Positions 41,302 to 48,755 of a stretch of DNA of 48,755 bases are shown here, piece after piece. The notes under the pieces are model-generated. The model did not search any database, was not told the DNA's origin, and worked only from the letters and a program-made list of their open reading frames with translations. Within the stretch, counting starts at the first letter, position 1. The number at the start of each line of letters is the position of its first letter. The position numbers and the translations under genes were made by a program. The stretch is taken from positions 1 through 48,755 of the forward strand of contig NZ_VKAA01000031.1 of the NCBI RefSeq assembly GCF_007096635.1. The letters run 5' to 3'. This DNA comes from Mycolicibacterium sp. 018/SC-01/001 (GTDB lineage: Bacteria > Actinomycetota > Actinomycetes > Mycobacteriales > Mycobacteriaceae).

Positions 41302-42846
41302 ATGAGCGAGCCCTACTACATCACGACGGCGATCGCGTACCCCAACGGCGACCCGCACGTCGGACACGCATACGAGTACATCTCCACCGATGCCATCGCC
41401 CGCTTCAAGCGGCTCGACGGTTTCGACGTCCGCTTCCTCACCGGCACCGACGTGCACGGGCTGAAGATGGCCGAGACCGCCGCGAAGCTCGGCGTCCCCA
41501 CCGCCGAGCTGGCCCGCGCCAACTCCGATGTGTTCGAGAACTTGCAACGCAAGCTCAACGTCTCCTTCGACCGCTTCATCCGCACCAGCGACGCCGACCA
41601 CTACGAGGCGTCGAAGGCGATCTGGGCGCGGATGGTCGACGCCGGGGACGTCTACCTGGACAACTACTCCGGCTGGTACTCCGTGCGCGACGAGCGCTTC
41701 TTCGCCGAGAACGAGACGGTCGTCGGCGACGACGGCGTGCGCACCTCCATCGAGACCGGCACGCCAGTCACCTGGACCGAGGAGCAGACGTACTTCTTCC
41801 GGCTGTCCTCGTACACGGATCGGCTGCTGGCGCTGTACGCCGAGCACCCGGAGTTCATCGAGCCCGACGTGCGGCGCAACGAGATCGTCAGCTTCGTCTC
41901 CGGCGGGCTGCGCGACCTGTCGATCTCGCGCACGACGTTCGACTGGGGCGTTCCGGTGCCCGACCATCCCGACCACGTCATGTACGTCTGGGTCGACGCG
42001 CTGACCAACTACCTGACCGGCGCCGGGTTCCCGGATACGGAATCCGCCACCTTCACTCGGTATTGGCCGGCTGATCTGCACATGATCGGCAAGGACATCA
42101 TCCGGTTCCACACGGTCTACTGGCCGGCGTTCCTGATGTCCGCGGGGCTCCCGCTGCCGAAGAAGGTCTTCGCACACGGCTTCCTGTTCAACCGCGGCGA
42201 GAAGATGAGCAAGTCGGTCGGCAACGTCGTCGACCCCAATGACCTCGTCGACACCTTCGGCGTCGACCAGGTGCGCTTCTTCCTGCTCCGCGAGGTGCCC
42301 TTCGGCCAGGACGGCAGCTACAGCGAGGACGGCATCATCGCCCGGATCAACGCCGATCTGGCCAACGAATTCGGCAACCTGGCTCAGCGCTCGCTGTCGA
42401 TGGTCGCCAAGAACCTCGACGGCGTGGTGCCCGAACCCGGTGAGTTCACCCCTGACGACCTCGACCTGCTGGCCGCCGCGGACGGACTGCTCGACCGCGT
42501 GCGCGGGCACTACGAGGCGACGGCCATGCACCTGGCGCTGGAGGCGATCTGGTCGGTGCTCGGCGCGGCCAACCGCTACTTCTCGGCGCAGGAGCCGTGG
42601 GTGTTGCGCAAGACGGACCCGCAGCGGTTCGCGACCGTGCTCTACACCACGCTCGAGGTGGTCCGGATCGCGACGCTGCTCAGCCAGCCCGTGATGCCGG
42701 AGTCGACGGCGCGTCTGCTCGACCTTCTCGGTCAGCCCGCCGCGAGCCGCGACTTCACCGCCGTCGGTACGCGGCTCACCCCCGGCGTCACACTGCCGGC
42801 GCCCACCGGGGTCTTCCCGCGCTACCAGCCCGACGACAAAGCCTGA
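41302..42846 (+). CDS. metG: Methionyl-tRNA synthetase
   Basis: A 514-residue class I aminoacyl-tRNA synthetase. The HIGH motif appears as HVGHAYEYISTD after YYITTAIAYPNGDP, and KMSKS as GEKMSKSVGNVVDPND. It is the short form without a zinc-cluster Cys set and without the C-terminal tRNA-binding extension, as in other mycobacteria. The anticodon-binding helical domain follows (~350-470). A possible -10 (TAGGGT, 41287-41292) lies nine bases before ATG 41302, giving a nearly leaderless mRNA. It diverges from tatD by 26 bases. Confidence 0.97.
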   Translation: MSEPYYITTAIAYPNGDPHVGHAYEYISTDAIARFKRLDGFDVRFLTGTDVHGLKMAETAAKLGVPTAELARANSDVFENLQRKLNVSFDRFIRTSDADHYEASKAIWARMVDAGDVYLDNYSGWYSVRDERFFAENETVVGDDGVRTSIETGTPVTWTEEQTYFFRLSSYTDRLLALYAEHPEFIEPDVRRNEIVSFVSGGLRDLSISRTTFDWGVPVPDHPDHVMYVWVDALTNYLTGAGFPDTESATFTRYWPADLHMIGKDIIRFHTVYWPAFLMSAGLPLPKKVFAHGFLFNRGEKMSKSVGNVVDPNDLVDTFGVDQVRFFLLREVPFGQDGSYSEDGIIARINADLANEFGNLAQRSLSMVAKNLDGVVPEPGEFTPDDLDLLAAADGLLDRVRGHYEATAMHLALEAIWSVLGAANRYFSAQEPWVLRKTDPQRFATVLYTTLEVVRIATLLSQPVMPESTARLLDLLGQPAASRDFTAVGTRLTPGVTLPAPTGVFPRYQPDDKA

Positions 42847-42862
42847 ACCACATGAGAGATGG

Positions 42863-42878
42863 TGTGATACGCATCACG
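42863..42878 (+). promoter_or_regulatory. CRP-type motif upstream of the oxidoreductase/ECF41 pair
   Basis: TGTGATACGCATCACG fits TGTGA-N6-TCACA with one mismatch. It ends three bases before the ECF41-type -35 element at 42882, and could be a CRP site or, with its GTGAT/ATCAC hairpin potential, part of the metG terminator. Confidence 0.4.
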
Positions 42879-42881
42879 TCG

Positions 42882-42908
42882 TGTCACACCGAGGCGGTCC
42901 GCGGTGTC
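42882..42908 (+). promoter_or_regulatory. ECF41-type promoter (TGTCACA-N16-TGTC)
   Basis: TGTCACA (42882-42888) is the -35 element reported for ECF41 sigma factors; exactly 16 bases later TGTC (42905-42908) matches the CGTC -10 in three of four positions. It lies upstream of the oxidoreductase gene whose operon encodes an ECF41 sigma factor, so autoregulation is likely. Confidence 0.65.
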
Positions 42909-42942
42909 TCAAGGTCACCAGTCCTCGAACCAAGGAGACACC

Positions 42943-44127
42943 ATGACCGAAACCCAGCCGACCGAAACCCAGCCCCGCGTGGTTGTGATCGGCGGCGGTT
43001 ACGCCGGCGTGATGGCCGCCAATCGCCTGATGTCACGTGACGATCTGGCGGTGACTCTGGTGAACCCGCGTCCGCACTTCGTGGAACGGATCCGGCTGCA
43101 CCAGATCGTCGCCGGTAACCACGACGCGGCCGTGCCGTACGACCGCATCCTCAACGCCGGCGTGCACGTTCTCGTCGACAGCGTCGCGCGCATCGACGTC
43201 GCCGACCGCAGCCTCGCGCTGGCCTCCGGCGCGACGCTCGACTACGACTACCTCGTCTACGCCGCAGGCAGCACCGGCGCAGCGCCGGCGGCGGTGCCGG
43301 GGGCGGCCGAATTCGCGCACCCGATCAGCGAGTGGGAGCAGGCCGTCACGCTGCGCGACCGGCTCGCCGACGTCGCGATGTCCGCGCCGGTCGTCGTCGT
43401 CGGGGCGGGCCTGACCGGAATCGAGGCGGCGGCCGAACTCGCCGAGGCCGGCCGGCCGGTCACGCTGGTGAGCGCGCAGGTGGGGCCGTCACTGAGCCGG
43501 CCCGGCCGCCGCTCGGTGATCAGGCGCCTGACCACGTTGGGGGTGACGATGGTCGAGGGAGCGACGGTGGCCGCCGTCGGCCCCGATCACGTCCTCCTCT
43601 CCGACGGCCGGCGCCTCGCCAGCGCCGCGACGGTGTGGAGCGCCGGGTTCGGCGTGCCCCCGCTGGCCGCGCAGAGCGGGCTGACCACCGACGGCATGGG
43701 ACGGCTGGTCACCGACGAGACCTACACGAGCGTCGACGACGACCACATCGTCGCGGCCGGCGACGCCGCCGCACCGTCGCGTCAGCCGTACCGGATGAGC
43801 TGCCAGGCGAGCCTCCCGATGGGCGTGCTGGCCGCCGACACAGTGCTGGCGCGGCTGGCGGGCGAGCACCCCTCGCAACGATCGGTGCCGATGACCGCAC
43901 AGTGCATCAGCCTCGGGCGTCGCGCGGGAACGCTGCAGCTGCAGCGCAGGGACGACACGCCTGTGCCGGTGTTCGTCGGAGGGCGTGCCGGCGCATTCAT
44001 CAAGGAGCAGGTGTGCCGGTGGACGGTCAAGTGGATGGCCGGTGAAGCCGCCACGCCCGGGTCCTACCGGTCGTTGAGGGGACCCGAACGGACCGCTCCC
44101 GCGCCCGAGACGGTGGCGAGCCGGTGA
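42943..44127 (+). CDS. NADH dehydrogenase-like FAD/NAD(P) oxidoreductase
   Basis: A 394-residue two-dinucleotide-domain flavoprotein. AAGGAG precedes ATG 42943. The FAD motif is VVVIGGGYAGVMAANRL, a second NAD(P)H Rossmann motif is VVVVGAGLTGIEAAAELAEAGRPVTLV, and the C-terminal FAD contact is DDDHIVAAGDAAAPS. It belongs to the pyridine nucleotide-disulfide/type II NADH dehydrogenase-like group but has no obvious membrane-anchoring C-terminal helix. The stop overlaps the ECF41 sigma gene by four bases. ECF41 genes are typically next to such oxidoreductases, which are their presumed targets. Confidence 0.88.
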   Translation: MTETQPTETQPRVVVIGGGYAGVMAANRLMSRDDLAVTLVNPRPHFVERIRLHQIVAGNHDAAVPYDRILNAGVHVLVDSVARIDVADRSLALASGATLDYDYLVYAAGSTGAAPAAVPGAAEFAHPISEWEQAVTLRDRLADVAMSAPVVVVGAGLTGIEAAAELAEAGRPVTLVSAQVGPSLSRPGRRSVIRRLTTLGVTMVEGATVAAVGPDHVLLSDGRRLASAATVWSAGFGVPPLAAQSGLTTDGMGRLVTDETYTSVDDDHIVAAGDAAAPSRQPYRMSCQASLPMGVLAADTVLARLAGEHPSQRSVPMTAQCISLGRRAGTLQLQRRDDTPVPVFVGGRAGAFIKEQVCRWTVKWMAGEAATPGSYRSLRGPERTAPAPETVASR

Positions 44128-45005
44128 GCGAACACGCCGAGCGGTTCACCGCGCTGCGGCCACTGCTGTTCACCATCGCCTACGAAATCCTGGGCAGTGC
44201 AACGGAATCCGACGACGTCCTGCAGGAGAGTTATCTGCGCTGGGCGAAGGTGGACCTGTCCACGGTCGCCGACACGAAGGCCTACCTCGCCCAGCTCGTG
44301 ACCCGGCAGGCGCTCAACGCGCTGCGCGCGCAGTCCCGGCGCAAGGAAACCTATGTCGGTCCGTGGCTGCCCGAGCCACTGCTCATCGACGCCGATCCGT
44401 CGGCCGACGTGGTCCTCGCGGAGTCGGTGTCGATAGCGATGCTCGTGGTGCTCGAGACGCTGAGTCCCGACGAGCGCGCGGTCTTCGTGCTGCGCGACGT
44501 GTTCGGATTCGACCACGACGAGATCGCCGCGACGATCGGCAAGTCCACGGCCGCGGTGCGGCAGATGGCACACCGCGCACGACACCACGTGCAGTCGCGA
44601 CGCAAACGCTTCGAGCCGGTCGACCCGCACTACTCGGCGGAACTGACGACCCGGTTCTTCACCGCTGCGGCGACCGGGGACCTCGAGGGGTTGATGGCCA
44701 TGCTCACACCGGACGTCGTGTGGACCGCCGACAGCGACGGCAAGGCGAGCGCGGCGCGCCGCCCGGTGGCCGGCGCCGAACGCGTCGCACGGCTGGTGAT
44801 GGGGCTGGTGCGGCTGGGCGGGCCCGAGGGTCGCGTCGAGCCGGCGGTGTACAACAGCACGCCTGCGCTCGTGCTCTACACCGGCGAACGGCTGGAAGGC
44901 GTGGTGCTCGTCGAGGTGAGCGACGGCAGGATCGCGAACTTCTACGCGATGCGCAATCCCGAGAAGCTCGCCACGGTGACAGTTCCGCGGCGCATCGGCC
45001 GATAA
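44124..45005 (+). CDS. ECF41-family sigma factor with SnoaL-like C-terminal extension (SigJ-like)
   Basis: A 293-residue protein from GTG 44124. Sigma region 2 spans about 8-72 (FTIAYEILGSATESDDVLQESYLRW) and region 4 about 108-160 (LSPDERAVFVLRDVFGFDHDEIAATIGKSTAAVRQMAHRAR). The linker contains WLPEPL (81-86), a hallmark of ECF41. The ~125-residue SnoaL-like C-terminal domain carries DGK (205-207, the DGGGK-equivalent) and RNPEKL (277-282, the NPDKL-equivalent). In ECF41 this extension replaces a separate anti-sigma factor and tunes activity. No anti-sigma gene is nearby. It is co-transcribed with the oxidoreductase, with a matching promoter at 42882-42908. Confidence 0.92.
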   Translation: MSEHAERFTALRPLLFTIAYEILGSATESDDVLQESYLRWAKVDLSTVADTKAYLAQLVTRQALNALRAQSRRKETYVGPWLPEPLLIDADPSADVVLAESVSIAMLVVLETLSPDERAVFVLRDVFGFDHDEIAATIGKSTAAVRQMAHRARHHVQSRRKRFEPVDPHYSAELTTRFFTAAATGDLEGLMAMLTPDVVWTADSDGKASAARRPVAGAERVARLVMGLVRLGGPEGRVEPAVYNSTPALVLYTGERLEGVVLVEVSDGRIANFYAMRNPEKLATVTVPRRIGR

Positions 45006-45012
45006 TGAGCCG

Positions 45013-46254
45013 GTGCGTATCGACCGACTCGGCAGCCTCGGTGCGGCCCCGTCGGTCCTGAGCACCCTGGCCGTCGCCACGGCCGAACGCGGGCTGGCGC
45101 CACCGGCCGCCCTGATCGGCGACTGGTTCGGGTCTCGCGCAGTCATCGCGCCGAGCGTTGCGGTGTCCGCCGCGCCGGCCGCCGAGGCTTTCGACGTCTC
45201 CGTCGGAAGCCGCGACGACGGACCCGTCGGCGGCGGCTGGTTCGGCTACCTGTCCTACCCCGACCCCGGTGCCGACGGGTGCGCTCCGCGGGTGCCCGAG
45301 GCCGCCGGCGGCTGGTCGGATGCCGTGTTGCGCTGCGCCGCCGACGGCACGTGGTGGCACGAAAGCCTCAGCGGCGCCGGAATTTCCGCATGGGTCGCCG
45401 AGGCGCTGGAGCAATCGGCTGCGCCACGGCCCGCCGCGGTCACGTGGGGTGACGCCGACCGGGACACGCATCAACGGGGCGTGCACGAGTGCGTGGACGC
45501 GATCGCCGCAGGCGAGGTCTACCAGGCGTGCGTCTGCACGCAGTTCCCCGGCACGCTGCACGGCGAGGCCGTGGATTTCTTCGTCGACGCCGTGGCGCGC
45601 ACCGCTCCTGCCCGGGCCGCGTACCTCGCCGGCAGCTGGGGCGCGGTCGCGTCGCTGTCCCCGGAGCTGTTCCTCCGGCGCTGCGGCGAGACCGTCACCT
45701 CGAGCCCGATCAAGGGCACCGTGCCCCGCTACGCCGACCCAGCCACCCTGCGCGCATCGGTCAAAGACGTCGCCGAGAACATCATGATCGTCGACCTGGT
45801 GCGCAACGATCTGGGCCGGGTCGCCCGCACCGGGACGGTCGCCGTACCCGAGCTCCTCGCCGTCCGGCCGGCGCCGGGGGTGTGGCATCTGGTGTCGACG
45901 GTGTCGGCGCAGGTCCCCGTCGACGTGCCGAACACCGCGCTGCTCGCGGCGACATTCCCGCCGGCCTCCGTCACCGGGACACCCAAGACCCGGGCCAGGG
46001 AGCTGCTACGGCAGTGGGAGCCTCATCGGCGCGGAGTCTATTGCGGCACAGTGGGTTTGGCGTCGCCACTGGCAGGTTGCGAGCTGAACGTCGCGATCCG
46101 CACGGTCGAGTTCACCGCGAGCGGAGACGCGGTGCTGGGCGTCGGAGGCGGCATCACCGCGGACTCGGACCCGCTGCGCGAATGGGAGGAGTGCCTGCAC
46201 AAGGCGGCGCCGATCGTCGGCGATCACGTCCGCGAACGCAGCACCGCGTCGTAG
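45013..46254 (+). CDS. pabB: Aminodeoxychorismate synthase component I
   Basis: A 413-residue chorismate-utilising enzyme for p-aminobenzoate and folate synthesis. The PIKGT motif with the lysine nucleophile (SSPIKGTVPR) distinguishes it from anthranilate synthase. Other landmarks are GEVYQACVCTQF, AENIMIVDLVRNDLGRVARTGTV, TFPPASVTGTPKTRARELL, RGVYCGTVGLASP and VGGGITADSDPLREWEECLHKA. GTG 45013 is preceded by a TATAAT-like GATAAT at 45001-45006, consistent with a leaderless transcript. Synteny matches Rv1005c. It converges with rsmI with a 31-base overlap of coding ends. Confidence 0.93.
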   Translation: MRIDRLGSLGAAPSVLSTLAVATAERGLAPPAALIGDWFGSRAVIAPSVAVSAAPAAEAFDVSVGSRDDGPVGGGWFGYLSYPDPGADGCAPRVPEAAGGWSDAVLRCAADGTWWHESLSGAGISAWVAEALEQSAAPRPAAVTWGDADRDTHQRGVHECVDAIAAGEVYQACVCTQFPGTLHGEAVDFFVDAVARTAPARAAYLAGSWGAVASLSPELFLRRCGETVTSSPIKGTVPRYADPATLRASVKDVAENIMIVDLVRNDLGRVARTGTVAVPELLAVRPAPGVWHLVSTVSAQVPVDVPNTALLAATFPPASVTGTPKTRARELLRQWEPHRRGVYCGTVGLASPLAGCELNVAIRTVEFTASGDAVLGVGGGITADSDPLREWEECLHKAAPIVGDHVRERSTAS

Positions 46255-47060
46255 AGCTCGCGGCGCGACGGCGCGCCCGGATGCGCCGCCACCACCTGCG
46301 CACAGGCGTCCTTGACCCGCAGTCCGTCGTCGACCAGCCGGTTCACCTCAGCCACCAGCGCCTCGGGGTCGGCCGTCGGGGTGGCTCCGGCGAGCACGAC
46401 GGTGATCTCCCCCAGCACCGGATCGGCGGCCCAGACCGCGAGCTCGCCGAGCGTCCCGCGCACGATCTCCTCGTGGGTCTTGGTCAGCTCGCGGCACACC
46501 ACTGCCCGCCGGTCCTTCCCCAGCACCTCGACCGCATCGGCCAGACACTCCCCGAGCCGGCGCGGGGATTCGAAGAACACGCAGGTGCGCAGCTCGGTCG
46601 CGAGCCCCTGCAACCACGTCGCGCGCGCGGCCTTCTTACGCGGGGCGAAACCCTCGAAGCAGAACCGTTCCGACGGCAGCCCCGCCACAGCCAGCGCGGT
46701 CGTCACCGCCGACGGTCCGGGCAGGCAGTGCACCGGCAGGCCGGCGTCCACGCAGGCAGTCACCATGCGGTACCCGGGATCGCTGATCAGCGGCATCCCC
46801 GCGTCGCTGACCAGCAACACCGTGGCGCCGCCGCGGATGTCGTCGAGCAGCGCGGGCACCCGAGACGCCTCGTTCTGGTCGTACAGGCTGACGATCCGGC
46901 CCGCGGGACGCACCTCCAGCGCGGTCGCGAGCGTGCGGACCCGCCTCGTGTCCTCCGCGGCGATCACATCAGCGCTGGCCAGCGCGCGGATCAACCGGTT
47001 CGACGCGTCGTACGGCTGGCCCAGCGGGGTCGCGCCGATGAGCAGTCGTCCGGCGGTCAT
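46224..47060 (-). CDS. rsmI: 16S rRNA 2'-O-ribose C1402 methyltransferase RsmI
   Basis: A 278-residue SAM-dependent tetrapyrrole-methylase-fold enzyme. It starts MTAGRLLIGATPLGQPYDASNRLIRAL, with the conserved AEDTRR, SLYDQNEASRVP, the SAM-pocket VLLVSDAGMPLISDPGYRMV, LPGPSAVTTALAVAGLP, FCFEGFAPRKKAAR and CRELTKTHEEIVRGTLGEL. RsmI methylates C1402 of 16S rRNA in the decoding centre. It diverges from pmt by 24 bases and overlaps the end of convergent pabB. Synteny matches Rv1003. Confidence 0.95.
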   Translation of the reverse strand: MTAGRLLIGATPLGQPYDASNRLIRALASADVIAAEDTRRVRTLATALEVRPAGRIVSLYDQNEASRVPALLDDIRGGATVLLVSDAGMPLISDPGYRMVTACVDAGLPVHCLPGPSAVTTALAVAGLPSERFCFEGFAPRKKAARATWLQGLATELRTCVFFESPRRLGECLADAVEVLGKDRRAVVCRELTKTHEEIVRGTLGELAVWAADPVLGEITVVLAGATPTADPEALVAEVNRLVDDGLRVKDACAQVVAAHPGAPSRRELYDAVLRSRT

Positions 47061-47084
47061 GCCCCACAGCCTACGATCGCAGGC

Positions 47085-48635
47085 GTGACCGCCCCGCCCG
47101 ACGAGCTCGTTGTCGCGCGCCGCGCGGTCCCGGTCGTCTCCCCGGCGCCGCTGGTCCCGGTCGCCGACTTCGGGCCACTGGACCGGTTCCGCGGCTGGGC
47201 CATGACGCTCGTGATCACCGCGCTGGCCGCGGTGACCCGCTTCCTCAACCTGGGCTCCCCCACCGACGCGGGCACGCCGATCTTCGACGAGAAGCACTAC
47301 GCACCGCAGGCCTGGCAGATGCTGCACAACCACGGCGTGGAGGACAACCCCGGCTACGGCCTGGTGGTGCATCCGCCCGTCGGCAAGCAGCTGATCGCGC
47401 TGGGCGAGGCGATCTTCGGCTACAACGGGGTCGGCTGGCGTTTCACCGGCGCGCTGTGCGGTGTCGTCATGGTGCTGCTGGTGGTGCGCATCGCGCGGCG
47501 GATCAGCCGGTCCACGCTCGTCGGCGGCATCGCCGGGCTGCTGCTGATCGCCGACGGCGTGTCCTTCGTGACCGCCCGCACCGCACTGCTGGACATCTTC
47601 CTGGTGTTCTTCGTCGTCGCCGCGTTCGGCTGCCTGATCGTCGACCGGGATCAGGTCCGCGAGCGTATGCACGTCGCGCTGATGGCCGGCCGGGTCGGCG
47701 AGACGCGCTGGGGCCCGCGACTGGGTGTGCGGTGGTGGCGGTTCGGCGCAGGTGTGCTGCTCGGGCTGGCCTGTGCGACCAAATGGTCGGGCCTGTACTT
47801 CGTGCTGTTCTTCGGGGTGATGAGCGTCGGGTTCGATGTGGCGGCGCGCAAGCAGTACCGGGTGCAGCGCCCGTGGCTCGGCACGCTGCGTCGCGACGTG
47901 GGACCGTCGCTGTACGCGCTGGTGGCCATCCCGTTCGGTGTCTACCTGGCGTCGTATGCGATGTGGTTCGCCTCCGAGACGGGCGTGAACCGCTACGAAG
48001 TAGGGCGCTCGATCGGACCCGACAGCGTGATCCCGCTACCGGACGCGATCCGCTCGCTGTGGCATTACACCTACGCGGCCTTCCGTTTCCATTCCGGGCT
48101 GACCAATGCCGACGGCAATCACCACCCGTGGGAGTCCAAGCCGTGGACGTGGCCGATGTCGCTGCGCCCGGTGCTGTACGCGATCGACAACCAGGACGTG
48201 CCGGGCTGCGGCGCGCAGTCATGCGTGAAGGCCGTCATGCTGGTCGGCACGCCGGCGATGTGGTTCCTCGCCGTGCCCGTTCTGGTGTGGGCGCTGTGGC
48301 GGGCGTTCGTGAAACGCGACTGGCGCTACGGGGTGCTGCTGGTCGGCTACGGCGCGGGCTTCCTGCCGTGGTTCGCCGACATCGACCGGCAGATGTACTT
48401 CTTCTACGCCGCGACCATGGCGCCGTTCCTGGTGATGATGATCGCGATGATCGCGGGCGACATCCTGCATGCGCCACGGCAGACCGCCGAACGGCGAACG
48501 CTCGGGCTGCTCGTGGTGAGCTGCTATGTGGCGCTGGTGATCACGAACTTCGCGTGGCTCTACCCGGTGCTGACCGGCCTGCCGATCTCACAGAGCACAT
48601 GGAACATGCAGATCTGGCTGCCGTCCTGGCGCTAG
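47085..48635 (+). CDS. pmt: Protein O-mannosyltransferase (GT39)
   Basis: A 516-residue polytopic membrane enzyme transferring mannose from polyprenyl-phosphate-mannose to secreted proteins. The acidic catalytic pair is in the first external loop (TPIFDEKHYAPQAW), followed by VVHPPVGKQLIALGEAIFGYNGVGWR and SFVTARTALLDIFLVFF; about 10-11 membrane helices can be read. GTG 47085 lies seven bases after TACGAT (47072-47077), suggesting a leaderless mRNA. Length and position match Rv1002c, which works with the Sec pathway in M. tuberculosis. Confidence 0.94.
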   Translation: MTAPPDELVVARRAVPVVSPAPLVPVADFGPLDRFRGWAMTLVITALAAVTRFLNLGSPTDAGTPIFDEKHYAPQAWQMLHNHGVEDNPGYGLVVHPPVGKQLIALGEAIFGYNGVGWRFTGALCGVVMVLLVVRIARRISRSTLVGGIAGLLLIADGVSFVTARTALLDIFLVFFVVAAFGCLIVDRDQVRERMHVALMAGRVGETRWGPRLGVRWWRFGAGVLLGLACATKWSGLYFVLFFGVMSVGFDVAARKQYRVQRPWLGTLRRDVGPSLYALVAIPFGVYLASYAMWFASETGVNRYEVGRSIGPDSVIPLPDAIRSLWHYTYAAFRFHSGLTNADGNHHPWESKPWTWPMSLRPVLYAIDNQDVPGCGAQSCVKAVMLVGTPAMWFLAVPVLVWALWRAFVKRDWRYGVLLVGYGAGFLPWFADIDRQMYFFYAATMAPFLVMMIAMIAGDILHAPRQTAERRTLGLLVVSCYVALVITNFAWLYPVLTGLPISQSTWNMQIWLPSWR

Positions 48636-48680
48636 CCGCAATTCCCGCGGAATATCATTCCCGGTCGTTGCCGGGCCCCT

Positions 48681-48755
48681 CAAAGTCAAGTGGTCATGAC
48701 AACGGTTAGGCCGCTTGGCTAATGAGGGCGGCCATGCGCTGTGCCGGGGTATCGA
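48681..48755. mobile_element. Probable end of an IS30-family insertion sequence (cut by window edge)
   Basis: From about 48681 the sequence CAAAGTCAAGTGGTCATGAC resembles the terminal inverted repeats of actinobacterial IS30-type elements (GTCAAGGGGTC-like), and a minus-strand transposase-like C-terminus follows at 48706. It begins ~45 bases after the pmt stop. The boundary is approximate and the family call depends on a short stretch. Confidence 0.4.
48706..48755 (-). CDS. C-terminal fragment of a probable transposase
   Basis: On the minus strand the last 50 bases read DTPAQRMAALISQAA and a TAA stop (48708-48706), entering from the right edge. The TPAQ/TPAE..AALL pattern is typical of IS30-family transposase C-termini, and an inverted-repeat-like sequence lies just outside the stop. 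Only about 16 residues are visible, so the call is tentative. Confidence 0.4.
   Translation of the reverse strand, partial: DTPAQRMAALISQAA

Overview
This window looks like chromosome from a fast-growing, environmental Mycobacterium (Mycolicibacterium-type). It is GC-rich throughout, with GTG starts, leaderless-looking promoters and many ATGA/GTGA stop-start overlaps. The backbone follows, in inverted order, the M. tuberculosis Rv1024 to Rv1002c region as I recall it: ftsB, eno, lpqU, mazG, mfd, a TetR gene, glmU, prs, lpqT, rplY, pth, pks16, ispE, ksgA, rpfB, tatD, metG, pabB, rsmI, pmt. The species cannot be fixed from sequence alone.

Left part (1-11.8 kb): minus-strand division, glycolysis and cell-wall genes (ftsB, eno, lpqU). 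They are followed by a plus-strand EfeUOB iron/heme uptake operon behind a perfect palindrome that resembles an IdeR/DtxR box. mazG and mfd run on the minus strand. A 172-bp imperfect palindrome sits between efeB and mazG and encodes the last MazG residues. A TetR regulator follows.

Middle left (11.8-21.2 kb), plus strand: a PucR-type regulator with a D-amino-acid-dehydrogenase-like flavoprotein, a Gre-like factor, tRNA-Gln(UUG), glmU (peptidoglycan precursor), prs (PRPP), an ArsC-family protein, an LpqT-type lipoprotein, an SDR, rplY and pth.

Middle (21.2-32.9 kb), minus strand: the largest accessory block. It holds a complete L-rhamnose pathway in one tight operon: rhaM mutarotase, MFS transporter, rhaI isomerase, rhaEW aldolase/dehydrogenase, rhaB kinase, lldD-type lactate dehydrogenase and a LacI-family regulator. 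A QueG-like Fe-S protein follows. A perfect LacI-type operator and a CRP-type site lie just upstream of rhaM. Together the enzymes would turn L-rhamnose into DHAP and pyruvate. A DrrAB-type ABC exporter lies upstream.

Right part (32.9-48.8 kb): pks16 (adenylating enzyme) with a strong sigma-A-like promoter and a possible leaderless small ORF overlapping its start; ispE; a small soluble Ser/Thr kinase with an HCD instead of HRD motif; an asparagine-type permease; ksgA-rpfB-tatD; metG; an NADH-dehydrogenase-like flavoprotein with an ECF41 sigma factor behind a matching ECF41-type promoter; pabB; rsmI; pmt. The right edge contains what looks like the end of an IS30-family insertion sequence.

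The accessory modules (efe, pucR/dadA-like, rha/ABC, kinase/permease, oxidoreductase/ECF41) are inserted between conserved backbone genes without disrupting them. I found no CRISPR array, prophage or clearly new multi-gene defence system.
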